Of a stretch of 64,000 bases of DNA, positions 36,331 to 49,024 are shown piece by piece; position 1 is the first letter of the stretch, and the number at the start of each line of letters is the position of its first letter. The notes under the pieces were generated by a model. That model was not told the DNA's origin. It was given only the letters and a program-made list of their open reading frames with translations, and did not search any database. A program made the position numbers and the translations under genes. Origin of the DNA: Theobroma cacao. Taxonomy: Eukaryota; Streptophyta; Magnoliopsida; Malvales; Malvaceae. The stretch is from NCBI RefSeq assembly GCF_000208745.1, contig NC_030859.1:15157177-15221176 (forward strand), written 5' to 3'.

Positions 36331-38627
36331 TATGGAGTCAACAATGAAAGTTAAGCATGCATTCTGCTATGAAATTGCAAATGGTGCATGTAATGCTTAT
36401 GTATATGTGATGGGTATAACCCAGTTGTTTTAAGGTTTATGGAATGTTTATGCATGGTTGATGGGTAAGACCTAATTGTTTAAGGTTTATGTATTCAAGT
36501 AAAGAACCAAGAAAGGTAAATGGCAGTTAAGGTTATAAGTGCAAAAGATTGACATAGGAAAGGCTTAGATAGCTTTGAAATGAATACATGTGCGTAAGAT
36601 CCTGCACATTAGATTGAGATTTCAAGATAGACTAGGTAAGATTTAAAAACCTTTCTAAGAAGTCTGCCCATTTATTTTCATGCCACCTCAAAGTTCGCTA
36701 TTTGAATTTATATGTAAGTTACGAGCATTAGTTAGATACTAGAGCCTATGATTGACAATGATAGGTGCATTCAGGTTAAGTATGTATATTTTTATGGGTG
36801 GAACCCAAATGCATCACAGATTTATATAGGAAAATTGTGCATATTTTCAAGAAAATGAGCATGGTTTATAAAACTTCTAAGTTGTTGCTTGTTCCCCTTT
36901 ATATCCATCATTGAGCAATTGTACTACATTTTTTTTTAAACTCTTATGTTTTGTAAATCCGGTGTTACATGAGATGTAGACGTGCGAGGGATCCACGTAC
37001 ATATTATGGTAGGCTCAAAGACTAAGGCATTCAACAATATCTTCCATACCTCAAAGTCACTCTACTAGTAGTCAATCTTTAGTTATGCTATGTTATTGGC
37101 CATGGGGCCTTCTATGTATAAATATAAGTGGGTTATGGGACATAGATGTAATGTCTAGCATATGGTGATGTAACCATGTGTTGGTAAATAATAGATAAGT
37201 GGTATAGTTCGTGTATGAGTACATGGTCCATGTCATAGCACAAAGTTATGCCTTATATAAATGCCTAGTGTAGGGCAATGTGGCTATAGGGTGGCAGACT
37301 AAGAAATGATAATTAAGTCAATGAAATGTTGATCTAAGTAATGGTAAATGCACAATGTAGTGCTTTGTGTATATAAGTAAAGAGGTTATGATGTTAAGTA
37401 TGGCTTATTTGATAGTAATTCATGTTCCAATGATGGACTAAATGATCATGAAAGATAATAAGGCTTATGTGGGCTTGGTGGATTACCTCTACCAGATCCT
37501 CGTGTCGGTCATGGCTTGGGTCAAGGTCTTGGTAGTCCATTAGTTGTGAGAAGAAATTGTTCTCGTTGTAAAAAGAATTGGTCGACAAATGACAACTGTT
37601 GAAGATGATTGTTGATTTTAGTTCAATACCTCTAATAAATTCCAATTTGGTCATTCTTCTTTTAATTATGAATAGGAACGATGTTCCCTTCGTAGAAATT
37701 TTGACCATTTTATAATAAGAACAATCGTTGTTTTAATGAGACATTTTGGGAGAAAATCGTCAGCAAATTTTATGAATTTTCTTCGTTGATATATTATGTT
37801 TAATTGTCATTATTAATTTGTCAATTGTTTAACTCATATTATTTTTTTTATTATGGATGGTATTGTTGGTTGTTGATTGAGGAAACCATGGCTCTTGGAT
37901 TCATTAGACAAACAACCTTGCTATAGAAAATTGTCCTCCATCCCCTCTAGGAACACAAATACTAAAAGGTCTCTTTTCATAAGAGTCACCCAACAAAAAA
38001 CTCAAGATTAGGTAATTATTTTCTGCCTTTTATAACCTACACTTCTTAAATAATTATTCATTACTTGCAAAAAGATGTGTCACATGTCAAAATTGATTCT
38101 AACTTAAATTACAATTTACAACATCATTCTTCTTATTGTCTCAATGCTGAACAAATAAGAGACAAACGCAATGAAAGGATAAAAACCAACTATACAACCT
38201 CAATTTTATAGATGCTAATTATTCTTCCGATCCTAACGCGCATATCTATATTAATTAATGATTGAATTTGTTGTTTAGTGACCTACACCTACTATTGCAT
38301 TGTTATTAGCATACTTATAACAATCTTCTCATAAAACATCTTTATTACACAACTTAAAACATCATTTTTATCATATTGCAGTACTATACGTATGGATGAA
38401 TCGCATAAGAATAGTTATAATTGATGTCTCTTAATCAATTTTTGTTGAACACTGCGTGGTGTCATGTGTTGGTAATGTTGTCTAAAGCAATAGTAGTGTA
38501 TTTTTTTAATCTAATCTATTTTTGAAACAACATGCTACATATTCATCTAAGAGAATATTTGTGCCTCATTGTTGGCTCCCAAAAAATCGATTACTTTCAA
38601 TGGCTTTCCCAAATGCTAATAGTAAGA
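36331..38627. other. Unassigned intergenic DNA
   Basis: Contains short direct repeats near 36405-36500 (GATGGGTA-A-CC...GTTTAAGGTTTATG twice) and otherwise no recognisable domain. The 104-codon minus ORF at 37394-37708 shows no family motif. Parts look like old retrotransposon sequence but cannot be classified. Confidence 0.4.
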
Positions 38628-39294
38628 GTGTGCAAATTCAAACCGATGTGAAGAACCAAATTGAATCGAATTAAGTTCAGTTTTCTTGGTTCAGTTATTT
38701 CGATCCATTAAGTTTGGTTAGAACGGTTTAATTGGTTTGATCTTCGGTTTGGAATTTTCCCAACCAAAGTAACCAAACTAATCAAAGTGAGTAATACTTA
38801 TATAATGGGGGGTAATTTGGGGTTTTCTTATCTTAGAGAATTAAAGTATATGTTTTTCATTTGCAAAGTCTAAGATCAAAGTATATAACATTAACTCCAT
38901 ATTTTCTACTGACAATGCCTTCATTAAAGGAGACAATTATATTAAGAGTGGACATTATGTGTATACATATTTACAAGTGAGCTTTGAGTTCAACAAACAA
39001 AACAAAATTCTTCATTCTTCATTCTTTATTATTCAATTAAAAAGATAAAACAAAAGAAAATTTCAACAACTAAAAAAAAAACAACCAAAAATCTCAACAT
39101 GAGATTTAATAAATATGCGACACCCTCACAGTTTTTTCCTCCATCTGCACTAGTTTGGTTTTCAGTAACCAAACTGAACTACTCAAAGTAGTTCGATGTT
39201 TGATTTTTTGGTTACCATTACTTCAGTTTGGTTTTGGTTTTTTTGATTTTGAGATTTTAAAATCTATTCCGCCGAACTGGCTGTTTGTACACCT
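38628..39294. repeat. Non-autonomous DNA-transposon-like element rich in AACCAAAC/GTTTGGTT
   Basis: Begins GTGTGCAAATTCAAACCGAT and ends CTGGCTGTTTGTACAC. The ends are roughly inverted (GTGTGCAAA against TTTGTACAC). The sub-terminal regions are full of GGTTCAGTT, CGGTTTAATTGGTTTG, ACCAAACTGAAC and CAGTTTGGTTTTGG, giving inverted repeats. This is the style of small plant MITEs. No target duplication is evident. Confidence 0.4.
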
Positions 39295-39367
39295 CAAGTT
39301 GACAATTATGTTTTTCTTATGTATTGTACAGCATATAAATACTTTCGTGGAATTCAAATTTTTTGTG

Positions 39368-39453
39368 TGATGTTGTCCAAAAAAATAATGAAGAGCATGT
39401 TTTTGAATCACTGTAGTAGACAACTACTGTACTCTATTTTTTGGACAACATCA
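39368..39453. repeat. Perfect 17-nt inverted repeat (hairpin) with inner palindrome
   Basis: TGATGTTGTCCAAAAAA (39368-39384) is the exact reverse complement of 39437-39453. The 52-base loop holds a second near-palindrome, CTGTAGTAGACAACTACTGT (about 39411-39430). Confidence 0.8.
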
Positions 39454-40174
39454 TACTTATTCATCACTCTAAATAGATTTTGTACTGCATTCATATATTT
39501 GGTAACACTCTTTCAATATATTGTAATAGATACAATTTACGTATATATACACTGTTAACCATTGTATTTCTTTTCTTGCATACTATATTTCCAACCAAAG
39601 ACGACATAGTTTCCCTGCAAATCAATAAAATTCATTTACTTTCTGCATACATCTTCATAAATCATTTTTGACATAAATCTGTATGAAAATTTTTCTGTAC
39701 ATATTTGGAATATTAACAACCAGATGTGCTTCATTGCTTCTTTCTTCTACTTTCCACTAATAAATGGATACAAAGTCTTTATATAGTTAGCAAACAAAGA
39801 CCAGTTCACTTGCAAATACCGTTCACAATAACTTCCCGTGTATAATTATCGCATTCTGTCTTTTCTTATTCCACTTTTTAAATTATAAACCGATACAATC
39901 TAATTATTTACACTATTAGGACATTCACAATTATTAAAATAAATTCACAATTATTTAAAAAATTTTACAGACCCGTTATGGAGGGTAGGTTCTTATATTT
40001 TATTTAATTATAAACAAAATAATAATGTAGAAATATATAAATCAGGTTTCTTAGAAAGGAGTACTTGAAAATGACTCAAAATAATAAGCTCCCCTTTGGG
40101 ATTCTTTGCCAAGAAACTCCCCCACCGCCGCCCACAGTATGTTTTTCATTCAACAACAAATGAAACATATCAAC

Positions 40175-40189
40175 GGCCCAGGTTGGGCC
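40175..40189. promoter_or_regulatory. Paired site II (TGGGCC) elements upstream of DnaJ gene
   Basis: GGCCCA and TGGGCC lie head to head within 15 bases, about 370 bp before the ATG. TGGGCY site II motifs are bound by TCP factors in plant housekeeping genes. This is a motif match only. Confidence 0.45.
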
Positions 40190-40213
40190 TCAATCGATGA
40201 GAATTGGAGAGAA

Positions 40214-40226
40214 TTCTAGATCCTTC
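40214..40226. promoter_or_regulatory. Imperfect heat-shock element upstream of DnaJ gene
   Basis: TTCTAGATCCTTC fits the TTCnnGAAnnTTC consensus with one change (GAT for GAA), and it overlaps GAATTC. It is about 340 bp upstream of the ATG. This suits an HSP40 gene but is a short match. Confidence 0.4.
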
Positions 40227-40556
40227 CGTAATTCATTTCCAATGCCAATAAAAGCACATACCTTTCGGCCACCTCTCAAAGTATTTCAACCTTTAGATCT
40301 GGACCGTCCATTTTCTCTCCTATAACTCAATCTTTAACCGCACGCTCTTCCTCTTTCTCTTTTTCTCTCTCGCTCTCTGTTTCTCTCGCCGTCTCGCGTC
40401 CGCTCTTGTGGCTCTCTGCAACCTTCTCATATCTATTCAGGATCTGTTAGTTCTCCCACTTTTAATTCTCAATAATTTTTTCAATCTATTTTTTGGGTAT
40501 TAATTGTTTCTTTATCACCTCCTTCCGGGATCTGATCAGATAAAAAGAGAAGAAAG

Positions 40557-42781
40557 ATGTTTGGGAGAGCACCGAAGAAAAGCGATAATACCAAATACTA
40601 TGAGATATTGGGAGTATCCAAAAACGCCTCTCAAGATGATTTGAAGAAGGCTTACAGAAAAGCTGCTATCAAGAACCATCCTGATAAGGGTGGTGACCCT
40701 GAGAAGGTTAGCCTGTTCTTTTCATGTTTACTTTTTTGGATTGATTTGGTGTTTTGGTCAACTGGGATTTCCTTGTTTTGTTGTTTCTGTTAGTTGATCG
40801 GAGCGAATTATCAACTGATCTGTTATTTTTTAGCATATGCTTTGATTTTATTACTTTTGGGATTTCTTCTTAAAATGATTTGAATAAAAAAGAAATAAAA
40901 TAAAGTTATTGGCTATCAAATGGGTTAAAAGATTGATAAAATTGAAGACCTGTTAGTTACAGAATGGTTTAAATTTTTGGGGTTTCGAATTTGTTGGTTT
41001 GGATATTGTTGACCTATGTAGAAGTAACTCGTTTGATTAGGGTTGTGTTTGAAATTCAGTTTAAAGAGTTGGCTCAAGCTTATGAGGTGCTGAGTGACCC
41101 GGAGAAGCGTGAGATTTATGATCAGTATGGCGAGGACGCCCTTAAAGAAGGAATGGGTGGAGGTGGTGGTGGCCATGACCCATTTGACATCTTCCAATCC
41201 TTCTTTGGTGGCAATCCTTTTGGTGGTGAGACTTTGAATTTGAGGTTGCTGTTTCTGTTTTTGTGATTGAAATGTTATTTTGATCACTCTGAGCTAAAAC
41301 CTTGGTTGCCTGTGCAGGTGGTGGAAGCAGCAGAGGCCGAAGACAAAGAAGGGGAGAGGATGTGATCCATCCCCTCAAGGTTTCTTTGGAAGATCTCTAC
41401 AACGGAACATCCAAAAAGCTTTCTCTTTCACGCAACATAATTTGCTTCAAGTGCAAGGGGTTTGTATCTGAATCAATTAATGTTTGTGACACTTGTAGCA
41501 GTTGGAATGCTTTTTTCTTTGGAGTATGTTATGTGAACATTAGTTGTTTTACATGAAAATCTTGCAGTAAGGGATCTAAGTCTGGTGCATCAATGAAATG
41601 TTCTGGTTGTCAAGGGTCTGGGATGAAAGTCTCCATCAGACACCTTGGTCCTTCCATGATCCAACAGATGCAGCATCCTTGCAATGAGTGTAAGGGTACT
41701 GGTGAGACCATCAATGACAAGGATCGCTGCCCACAGTGCAAGGGTGAGAAGGTTGTGCAGGAGAAGAAAGTCTTGGAAGTTATTGTTGAAAAGGGTATGC
41801 AAAACGGACAGAGGATTACTTTCCCAGGAGAAGCTGATGAAGCAGTAAGGCTAATTATCTCTAAAATAAATTTAATTATTTGTAATGCCCTTGGCATTTT
41901 GTTGTATATTGCCGAATCTCGAATTCTTGCTGTTGTTCACTTGGTTGTTTGCTAAATATTTGCAGCCTGACACAGTCACTGGAGACATTGTATTTGTCCT
42001 ACAACAGAAAGAACACCCCAAATTTAAAAGAAAGGGTGATGACTTGTTTGTAGAGCATACATTGACACTTACTGAGGCACTATGTGGCTTTCAGTTTATT
42101 CTGACTCACTTGGATGGCAGACAACTCCTCATTAAATCACAACCTGGGGAAGTGGTTAAGCCTGGTACGTAGGGAATCACTGCTAACTTGCTTAAAACTG
42201 CAGCATTTTTTTTATGATAAATGACTGTACACCTTTTGTCAATTTTTGGTTATATCATTAGCTGTTGAACTTTGTTGATTGATAATGAACCTTTTTCGTG
42301 TGTTAGTGGGTATTGATTTTTTTTCTAATTGGTGTTCATTAAATGAACCCCCTTTATATATTAGTGGGTATGTTGATCTCCCTATTTGGTGTCTTTCAAT
42401 GGATAGAAGCTGTTTTATCTGCATTTGAAATTGATCTCTGCTTCTTCCTTGTGTAACTTAGATCAATTCAAGGCTATAAATGATGAAGGAATGCCAATGT
42501 ATCAAAGGCCATTCATGAGGGGTAAACTTTACATTCACTTCACCGTTGATTTCCCCGATTCCTTGATCCCTGACCAGTGCAAGGCATTAGAGGCTGTGCT
42601 ACCTCCAAGGACCTCAGTCCAGCTGACTGACATGGAGCTGGATGAGTGCGAGGAAACCACTCTGCATGATGTTAACATTGAGGAAGAGATGCGTAGGAAA
42701 CAGGCACAGGCTCAAGAGGCTTATGAGGAAGATGAGGACATGCATGGTGGTGCCCAGAGGGTACAATGCGCTCAGCAATGA
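40557..42781 (+). CDS. ATJ3: Type I DnaJ/HSP40 co-chaperone, ATJ2/ATJ3 class, 6 exons, 417 aa
   Basis: Cytosolic HSP40 that stimulates HSP70 ATPase and delivers clients. Exons inferred from GT-AG sites and reading phase: 40557-40706, 41060-41225, 41318-41459, 41568-41844, 41966-42164, 42462-42781; they sum to 1,254 nt with all phases matching. Domains: J-domain (about 12-75) with HPD at 41-43; G/F region (about 80-108, [12 protein letters not shown]); cysteine-rich zinc domain with four CxxC pairs at 148/151, 164/167, 191/194 and 207/210; substrate-binding C-terminal domains; acidic tail; and terminal CAQQ, a CaaX farnesylation box. Length is close to the ~420 residues of Arabidopsis ATJ2/ATJ3. 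Whether it is the ATJ2 or the ATJ3 counterpart cannot be decided here. A pyrimidine-rich leader (40350-40420) precedes the start. The gene looks intact. ORFs within introns are artefacts. Confidence 0.96.
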
Positions 42782-44656
42782 TAGAACTGATGTCAGTAAC
42801 AGTGGTTTGGCTGAGGAAATGGACGGAATGGTTTAACAAAATTATTTGAGAACAAGATTCTCAACATTGTTGGCTTTTGTTAGTCCTTTTTTAGAGTGCA
42901 AGTCTTATTTAATGGAATACTTGTTATGCTTTCAAAACTGATAATGTATGGAAAGAATTAGCTTTGGAACTTTACCTACTTGTTTTTGTACACAACCTAT
43001 TGCCGATTGTGGAGTGAGATCCTTTTTTGTTTTTTTTTTTTGTCATTTTTCCTTTTAAATTTAGAAACTAAGTTTTAGGCTATGAAAAATTTTAATATGT
43101 CAAGTGGACCTAGGAAATAGGGTTTAAATTATAAAATGTATTTTAAAGAGTGGGTTTTTAGGTATTTTCTAATATATTGTTAGTGGGTTTTTAAGTATTT
43201 ATAATCTCATAATTTTTCAAAAGAATTAAACTTTTATAAGTACTTCATCTCTATCATATCAATATTCATCAACCTACCTTGATCTAGTTGGTTTATCTAA
43301 ACATTAATAATCATCTTCAAAAGAAAATCTCAACAAAATACTAAACAATAAAAGTCTTGAAAATATTATCTTCCAACTAGCAAAGAAAGCCAAAAAGAAA
43401 AAAAAGAAAGAAACAATTAAGATCCTCATTTCTCTCCATTACTTGAAAATAGGGAAAATCACTTGTCACTTTCACAATAGAATGATGTGTTAAAGTCAAA
43501 GTACAATTGTTTCAGTAATCTAACAAGTTTTTTGCCCAAAATTTTGTTTGTTTCTTTTTTTTTTTTTTTGTGTTAAAATTTGATACATATTGAAATGAAT
43601 TGCCAAAGAGAATTCTAAGTGTTTTCATTTTCTTTCTGAAAGGGCAAACTCTTTGACATGGCTCTTCAGAACAAGAGATCCTCGATAAAACCCTTATCCG
43701 TGTTTAAGAGTAATTTTGGAATGTTTTCCTTTTTCCTTTTTATTGTTTTAATTTTTTTTGTTACAAAACATAGGTAATCAGATTGACAATTCATATTAAC
43801 GAGTTGTAAACATGTACTTTAAGTGTAAGGGTGTAATAAATTAGTTAATATGAACATGATAAGATTAATTAAATGTAAGACTAGATATCTTTATACGATT
43901 AATTAAATGTATATAAACGTATCAGATACAAGTTAAGCATGTCAATCCGGATTAGATATAAATATTTTTGTCATAAATGATTGATACGATCATGACACAA
44001 ACATAGTTATACAAAACCTAAACCTTCTTAACTCTACAGTAGCTTGCTACTGGAGCTCTTGCGCGTCGGCTAAGCATTGCACTACAGTTTACGCCTGGCG
44101 CACCCTAAAAAAAAAAAAACTCTATATTTTATTTGTATTATTTTAAGGAGTCATATCCAAAAGTACCAAATCTAAGTAAGTAATCAGATCATAAACTCCT
44201 CTAGACAATCATACATGAAGAACATCTTTAGCTAGGTAACATAAGTTGATGACAGTTGGTATGGTTTAGTACATGACACTAATTTAATTTTTTTTTAAAA
44301 AATTATGAGGTGGCATTATATATTACAATGATTTTAATATAATTTAATTTTTTTGAAAATAAAATCATTAAATAGATTTATATCAATTAAATGAATTAAA
44401 ATATTAAATGAAATTTAAAAGACTGAAGAAAAAAAAAGTTTAAAAGAACATCATTAGTAACTTTAATTTTTTGCGTTTATAATGTAAAATAAAGGGAGGT
44501 AGTTCTCTCTCATCCCACCCATTAAAATTGGAACCACCCATTTAAAATTAGAACTTAGGATTAGACTTATCCATGAGTCGAGTGGCTAAACAGGCTTGTC
44601 TTGGATCGAGTCTGGCCTTGGGCAAGATTTTCTAAGCACATGCCCAACTTAGCTCA
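42782..44656. other. DnaJ 3' UTR and intergenic DNA
   Basis: The first ~150 bp are probably 3' UTR. The rest is AT-rich with T-runs (43025-43045, 43555-43570). A small GC-richer patch at 44038-44106 ends in an A12 run, which could be a decayed short retroposon, but I cannot identify box A or B. No gene seen. Confidence 0.5.
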
Positions 44657-44945
44657 TGATAACTCCATATTATAAAGTTATTTTGTCACATTTTGAGTAT
44701 TAAATTGAATAACTTCTTGAGATTTAGTTTAAGAATTAGGTATTTTTATTCATTTGTCTTAATTTAGTAAATCATGTTGGGTTGATTTAATTTAAGTTAA
44801 TTTATTTTAGTTTGATGATAATTTGCTTTTAGTAGTTATTATTGAGTTAGTTTGTTGCTTTTGTAAGAGTGTAAATGAAAAGGACTTCAATTGGTAAAGA
44901 AGAGTGTATAAAAGGTCCATGCTTTTCCTACCCATGTTCTAGTAT

Positions 44946-45040
44946 TTTGAGCATAATTCTCATTTTAGAAGTCCAATTGACATGATTCTCAAGCCAATGG
45001 AAAGTTAGGAGACAGAGATACAACTTTTATGTTTACAACT
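44946..45040 (-). repeat. Shared ~90-bp LTR motif, copy 2
   Basis: The minus strand reads GTAAACATAAAAGTTGTATC, CTGTCTCCTAACTTTCC, CATGTCAATTGGACTTCT. Antisense to its LTR. Confidence 0.8.
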
Positions 45041-46080
45041 TTGTCCAGTTTAGCCTGGAAGAAGGAGAAAATTGCATCATAATTTGATGGAGTGTAGTAG
45101 AGAAGACAAGACAAGACAGAACATTAAGTTCTCTGGCCTAGATGCATGAGTGCCATGGCACCTCAAAGAGGAGTCCACAGGCCAACAAAACAGAAAGTTG
45201 AGCACCGTGGTGGCAAAGGAAGATCGTCGTAACGTTAAAAGAATGAAATAGAAAAAAATAAACAGAACCTTGGGTGTTGCGACGTTGGAGGTGGTGCTAC
45301 GATGTCAACACGATAGCTTGTCCAATCATAAAATTCGGGAGTTGATTTTGAGTAGGATTTTGAGCCCCATTTAAATGCCCTTTCAGAGTACTTGAAGGTA
45401 ACAACTAAGATAGATTTTCTCTAAAGAAAAAGAGCCATCGAACCAGCAAGAATGCAAGGAAAAACTCTTGAAGATTGAAGATCAAAGACCTGACAAATCT
45501 TGGTTTCTCTTTTCCGCTTTTGTTCTTCCTTATACTTTCCTTGTTTTGTATTAATGGTTAAACTTTTTTAAATGATGTTTTTAGTAGTTATGAGGAACTA
45601 AATTTCTTATCTAGAATTCCAATTGAACCCAACATGTAGTTTTAGTTTTTAATACTCATTCTTACTTATGATTGATAGTATTTGAGTTGTTTGTTTCAAT
45701 CTTGTGATTAATACAGATAATTGCCTGATCACCAATTAGATAGATAGGGTAATTTAAACAAAATTGTAAGAGGGAGTTTAGTGTAAGCCTTGGATGGAAA
45801 AGCATATGTTCAATTTCAATTGCATGAGATGATTGATTGGATTCGCATGTAAGGTAGGAATATAGTTACAAGTCATATGTAGCCATAATTAGAGTCTAAG
45901 CTTAATGAGTCTTTCTTAGTTGCAATTTGCATAGGAATATAGTAGATTGGTTAAGAGAGATGTTTTTATAAGAACATCGAAAGAGACTTATAAATTCATT
46001 AGAGCTTTAAGTTAACAACTCAACTGTCTAGTAAGTAAAGAGAGAGTAGGAAAGATTCAAATGAAGTGTTAAGGGATATT

Positions 46081-47935
46081 TGAGGGGTTTGGCTATGGAC
46101 GGCATGCTCAAAATACACAGTGGAAAGAAAATTAAAATATTATAACTAAACAACCAAAACATGCCTCCATCTATAGATCATCTTGATGATATTTAACACA
46201 TAAAAGCATAAATTATTATTTAGAAAGTTACCTTGCCAAGTAGTTTTGTAATCACAATGGCACTTCTCGAAGCAATCCCGTGAACACCACAAGGAGCAAA
46301 AATCCTAGCCAATCAAGTGCTTGGCCTCCAATGGTAGTACACACGATTGCACTTGAACCTTCAACAAAGGAAGGAGTTTTTAACTATACTTTGTGCTAGC
46401 AAAAAGGACAATAATTGTCCTTTTCTTCTTTTTCACAATCTTAGTTGAACCTTTCTTGAAAACTTCTTATGAAGCAATTTTCTCTTTCACACAAAAGGGA
46501 GTGGCAGCAAAGAGAGAAAACGCTTTTCTTTTTCTAACAAAAACCAGGTTTTCTTTGATTATGAAAAACTCTCATGTGAAAAATAGTTAAAAGGTGACTT
46601 ATATAGTTAGGTTAAAATAACTTCAATTTTGCAATTAAGCTCTCAATTTTATAACACATTATAATATTGAGCCCATTACTTAATTGAACTCTTTTAATTA
46701 AGTCATTGAAAATTAAAATCAAAATTAATTTCGTTGATATTTTGCAATCAAGGCCTTATAATTATAACTATTTATAATTATGTCTAAAACTTAATTAACT
46801 CTTTTAATTAAGTTTATAGAAGTTAATTACCTAGCATGTGATTTAAGTTTAACTTAAATCATCACCCTCCAAATTTAATTCAAATGCAATCATTGTGTGT
46901 GACTCATTAGGTTCCTAACATGTTAGTAATGGAATTGATTAATAACTTAATTGATCAATATAAATTTCAATCAATTAACTTATAATCAATTTCATAGACC
47001 AATATTAGCATCTAGCAATGCATCCTGGCCACCTAATTGTTAGGAGAGGCAAATGGTTCTTTGACAACCTTTCAGGGTGCAGTTTATTAGTGTAATTCAT
47101 TCCCTCATCATATATCTTGGAGATGATAAGAGCTTGGTACAGTGTCTACTCTTATTGACTTCTATATTCGTTTTTACAGTTATAACATTAACTTCATAGA
47201 GAGTTATGAAACCTTTTTTCATAATCTCCATGTCGCCTTGGCCAAGGACTTCAATAAGCTAATGTTAATCAAGAACTGATAGGATATGCTCTCTAAAACA
47301 CTTGAGGTGATGATTCCTATCTTGACCATTCATTTGCCTTCACATGCTTCATACTATACCTAAAAGTATCCTGTTTTGGCATACTTTGTTAGGCACCTGT
47401 AGGGATGAAATCAAAGCATAGCACTTCTCACATAAGACAACCTGGTGTCTCAAGTTTAAGGAGTATTTACACAAATGACACATGAGAAGTGTTGCACAGA
47501 CACTAAAGTGTATTACCAAATGCACTTCTCATGGTGGGTCATGTTTAGTGAACTTGCTCTCCTAGGCAAACACCTATATTCTAGTTTCAAGTATCTTCAT
47601 ACTTCAATCTATGAGATCGATTGCTTACTTCTAAAGTAAGGAACATAGAATATACCAATCTCTAAGCATCATTGATGTCTAGTCTCAATGATACATTAAC
47701 AGGGAACATTTTGAGATTATGCTTTGATGCATAGGGATCTCATAACTAAAACCCATTATAGTTCCCTTGCAAGGCATATTAATCTCATGGACTTCATCCA
47801 ATTAGACTTATAACTCATTATAATTGATTCTTATTAATGAAGAAAAACCTTCAATCATTCAACATGAATGATATTGTTGCATGATTGGAATCAAGCCTTA
47901 ACCAATCCCAATTGATTGCAAGTCTCATCCCAACA
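46081..47935 (-). mobile_element. Solo LTR, copia type, TSD ATATT
   Basis: Begins TGAGGGGTTTGG and ends CTCATCCCAACA, flanked by exact ATATT copies at 46076-46080 and 47936-47940. Length 1,855 bp. It is homologous to the copia-type LTR at 26456-28169 in the same orientation, which is why the strand is given as minus. No internal coding region, so LTR-LTR recombination has removed the body. The small ORF at 46393-46590 has no support. Confidence 0.9.
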
Positions 47936-48167
47936 ATATTGTGGTTCTAGGCTTTTGTTTCATTGAATTTATCTAGTTAATTTGTGATTCTTATTATTAG
48001 TTTTAGTTTTCAGTAGCTTTAAAAATTGGCTGTTTGGATAAGATTGAGTTGTGTAATTTTAGTAGTTAGCAAAAGATTTTGGTATAATTCCTTATGGGAT
48101 CAATACATGCCTTTCCATTAAATTGCTTGTTAACGATATGTGCACTTGTGTGGTAAATCTGACAACA

Positions 48168-48191
48168 AGTTTTTGACGTTGTTGCCTAGGA
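48168..48191 (+). other. Primer-binding site after Athila-like LTR
   Basis: TTTTTGACGTTGTTGCCTAGG follows the LTR end and resembles the Asp-tRNA-type PBS with substitutions. Confidence 0.6.
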
Positions 48192-48541
48192 ATTATTTTC
48201 ATAATTTTTGTTAATATTAATACCAAGCAATCTTTGTCTTAATTCAAATTTTTTTTTCTATTTTCAAGTACTTTTGGTTGTTGTACGCGAAGAGTCAAAA
48301 ATTTGGAAATTGTTCCTTTTGATTCAGAAATTGAAAAGACCTTTCGTAGACTTTAGAGGGAGAATCTACAAGCTTCAACTCACCGCGACATAATGGTTGA
48401 TCAACAAATGTGAACAAGTCTCTGCGAGAATATGCTGTACTTCTTGTGTAAGGCCTTGATTTTAGCATTCATAGACCTACCATCCAAGCCAATAATTTTG
48501 AGATTAAGCCAGCAATAATTTAGATGATTTAGACTTCATTT
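48192..48541 (+). pseudogene. Leader and first codons of Athila-like gag, truncated
   Basis: The leader matches 54976-55178. The gag start is at about 48391 (MVDQQM, then stop and shift). Recognisable N-terminal pieces include the sequence for RPTIQANNFEIKP. It is cut at 48541 by the next LTR (TGATAACTCTATTATATAGA). Confidence 0.65.
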
Positions 48542-48849
48542 TGATAACTCTATTATATAGAGTTATTTTGACACATTTTGGAGGCTTAAGTAGCTAGATC
48601 TTTGAGATTTTAGGTTCGGATTGTAGCATTTTACGTGTTTTTCTAGTTTAAGTTTGATGACATGTTGAGTAGTTAATTTAAGTTATTTTAGTTAAATTTT
48701 ATGTTATTTTGTTTTAAATTACTTTAAGAGTAGTTAATGCTGGTTTCTTTTATTGCTTTTGTAGGAAATTTGATGAAAAAGGCTCATTTGATGAAAATCT
48801 CTGCAAGTATGGCAATGATTTCATTCATATATGTTGCCGTATTTTGACC

Positions 48850-48945
48850 ATAGCTCTCTATACATAACTCCAAATGAAGTGATTCTTAGACCAATAGAAT
48901 GATAAGAGGAGGGGCTACAACTTTGATGATTACCACTTCACCCAA
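48850..48945 (-). repeat. Shared ~90-bp LTR motif, copy 4 (diverged)
   Basis: The minus strand shows GTAATCATCAAAGTTGTAGC, CCTCTTATCATTC and GAATCACTTCATTTGGAG. More diverged than its neighbour at 49025-49125. Confidence 0.65.
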
Positions 48946-49024
48946 TTTTGATCAGATCATGGTCAAAATATTTGTCTAATTTGGAGCACTGCAGCAGTAT
49001 GCATGGACTGAATATGATGCTGTA

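Larger units (their letters stand above)
44657..48167 (+). mobile_element. Athila-like LTR (plus), split by a nested solo LTR
   Basis: Starts TGATAACTCCATATTATAAA (compare the minus LTR start at 3123) and ends TCTGACAACA just before an Asp-type PBS. Without the 1,860-bp insertion plus duplication, the LTR is about 1.65 kb. TATA-like ATTTAAAT lies at 45369-45376. The shared 90-bp motif is at 44946-45040, antisense. The nested element at 46081-47935 breaks the text GGGATATT|GTGGTTCTAGGC. Confidence 0.85.

Noticed and set aside
37394..37708. 104-codon minus ORF
   Set aside because: No recognisable motif, AT-rich composition, no splice or promoter context.
42642..42836. 64-codon ORF overlapping the last DnaJ exon
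   Set aside because: Out of frame with the conserved C-terminus and CAQQ box.
44038..44106. GC-richer patch with A12 tail, considered as a processed retroposon or small RNA gene
   Set aside because: No box A/B, no fold or family recognised; too little evidence for a feature of its own.
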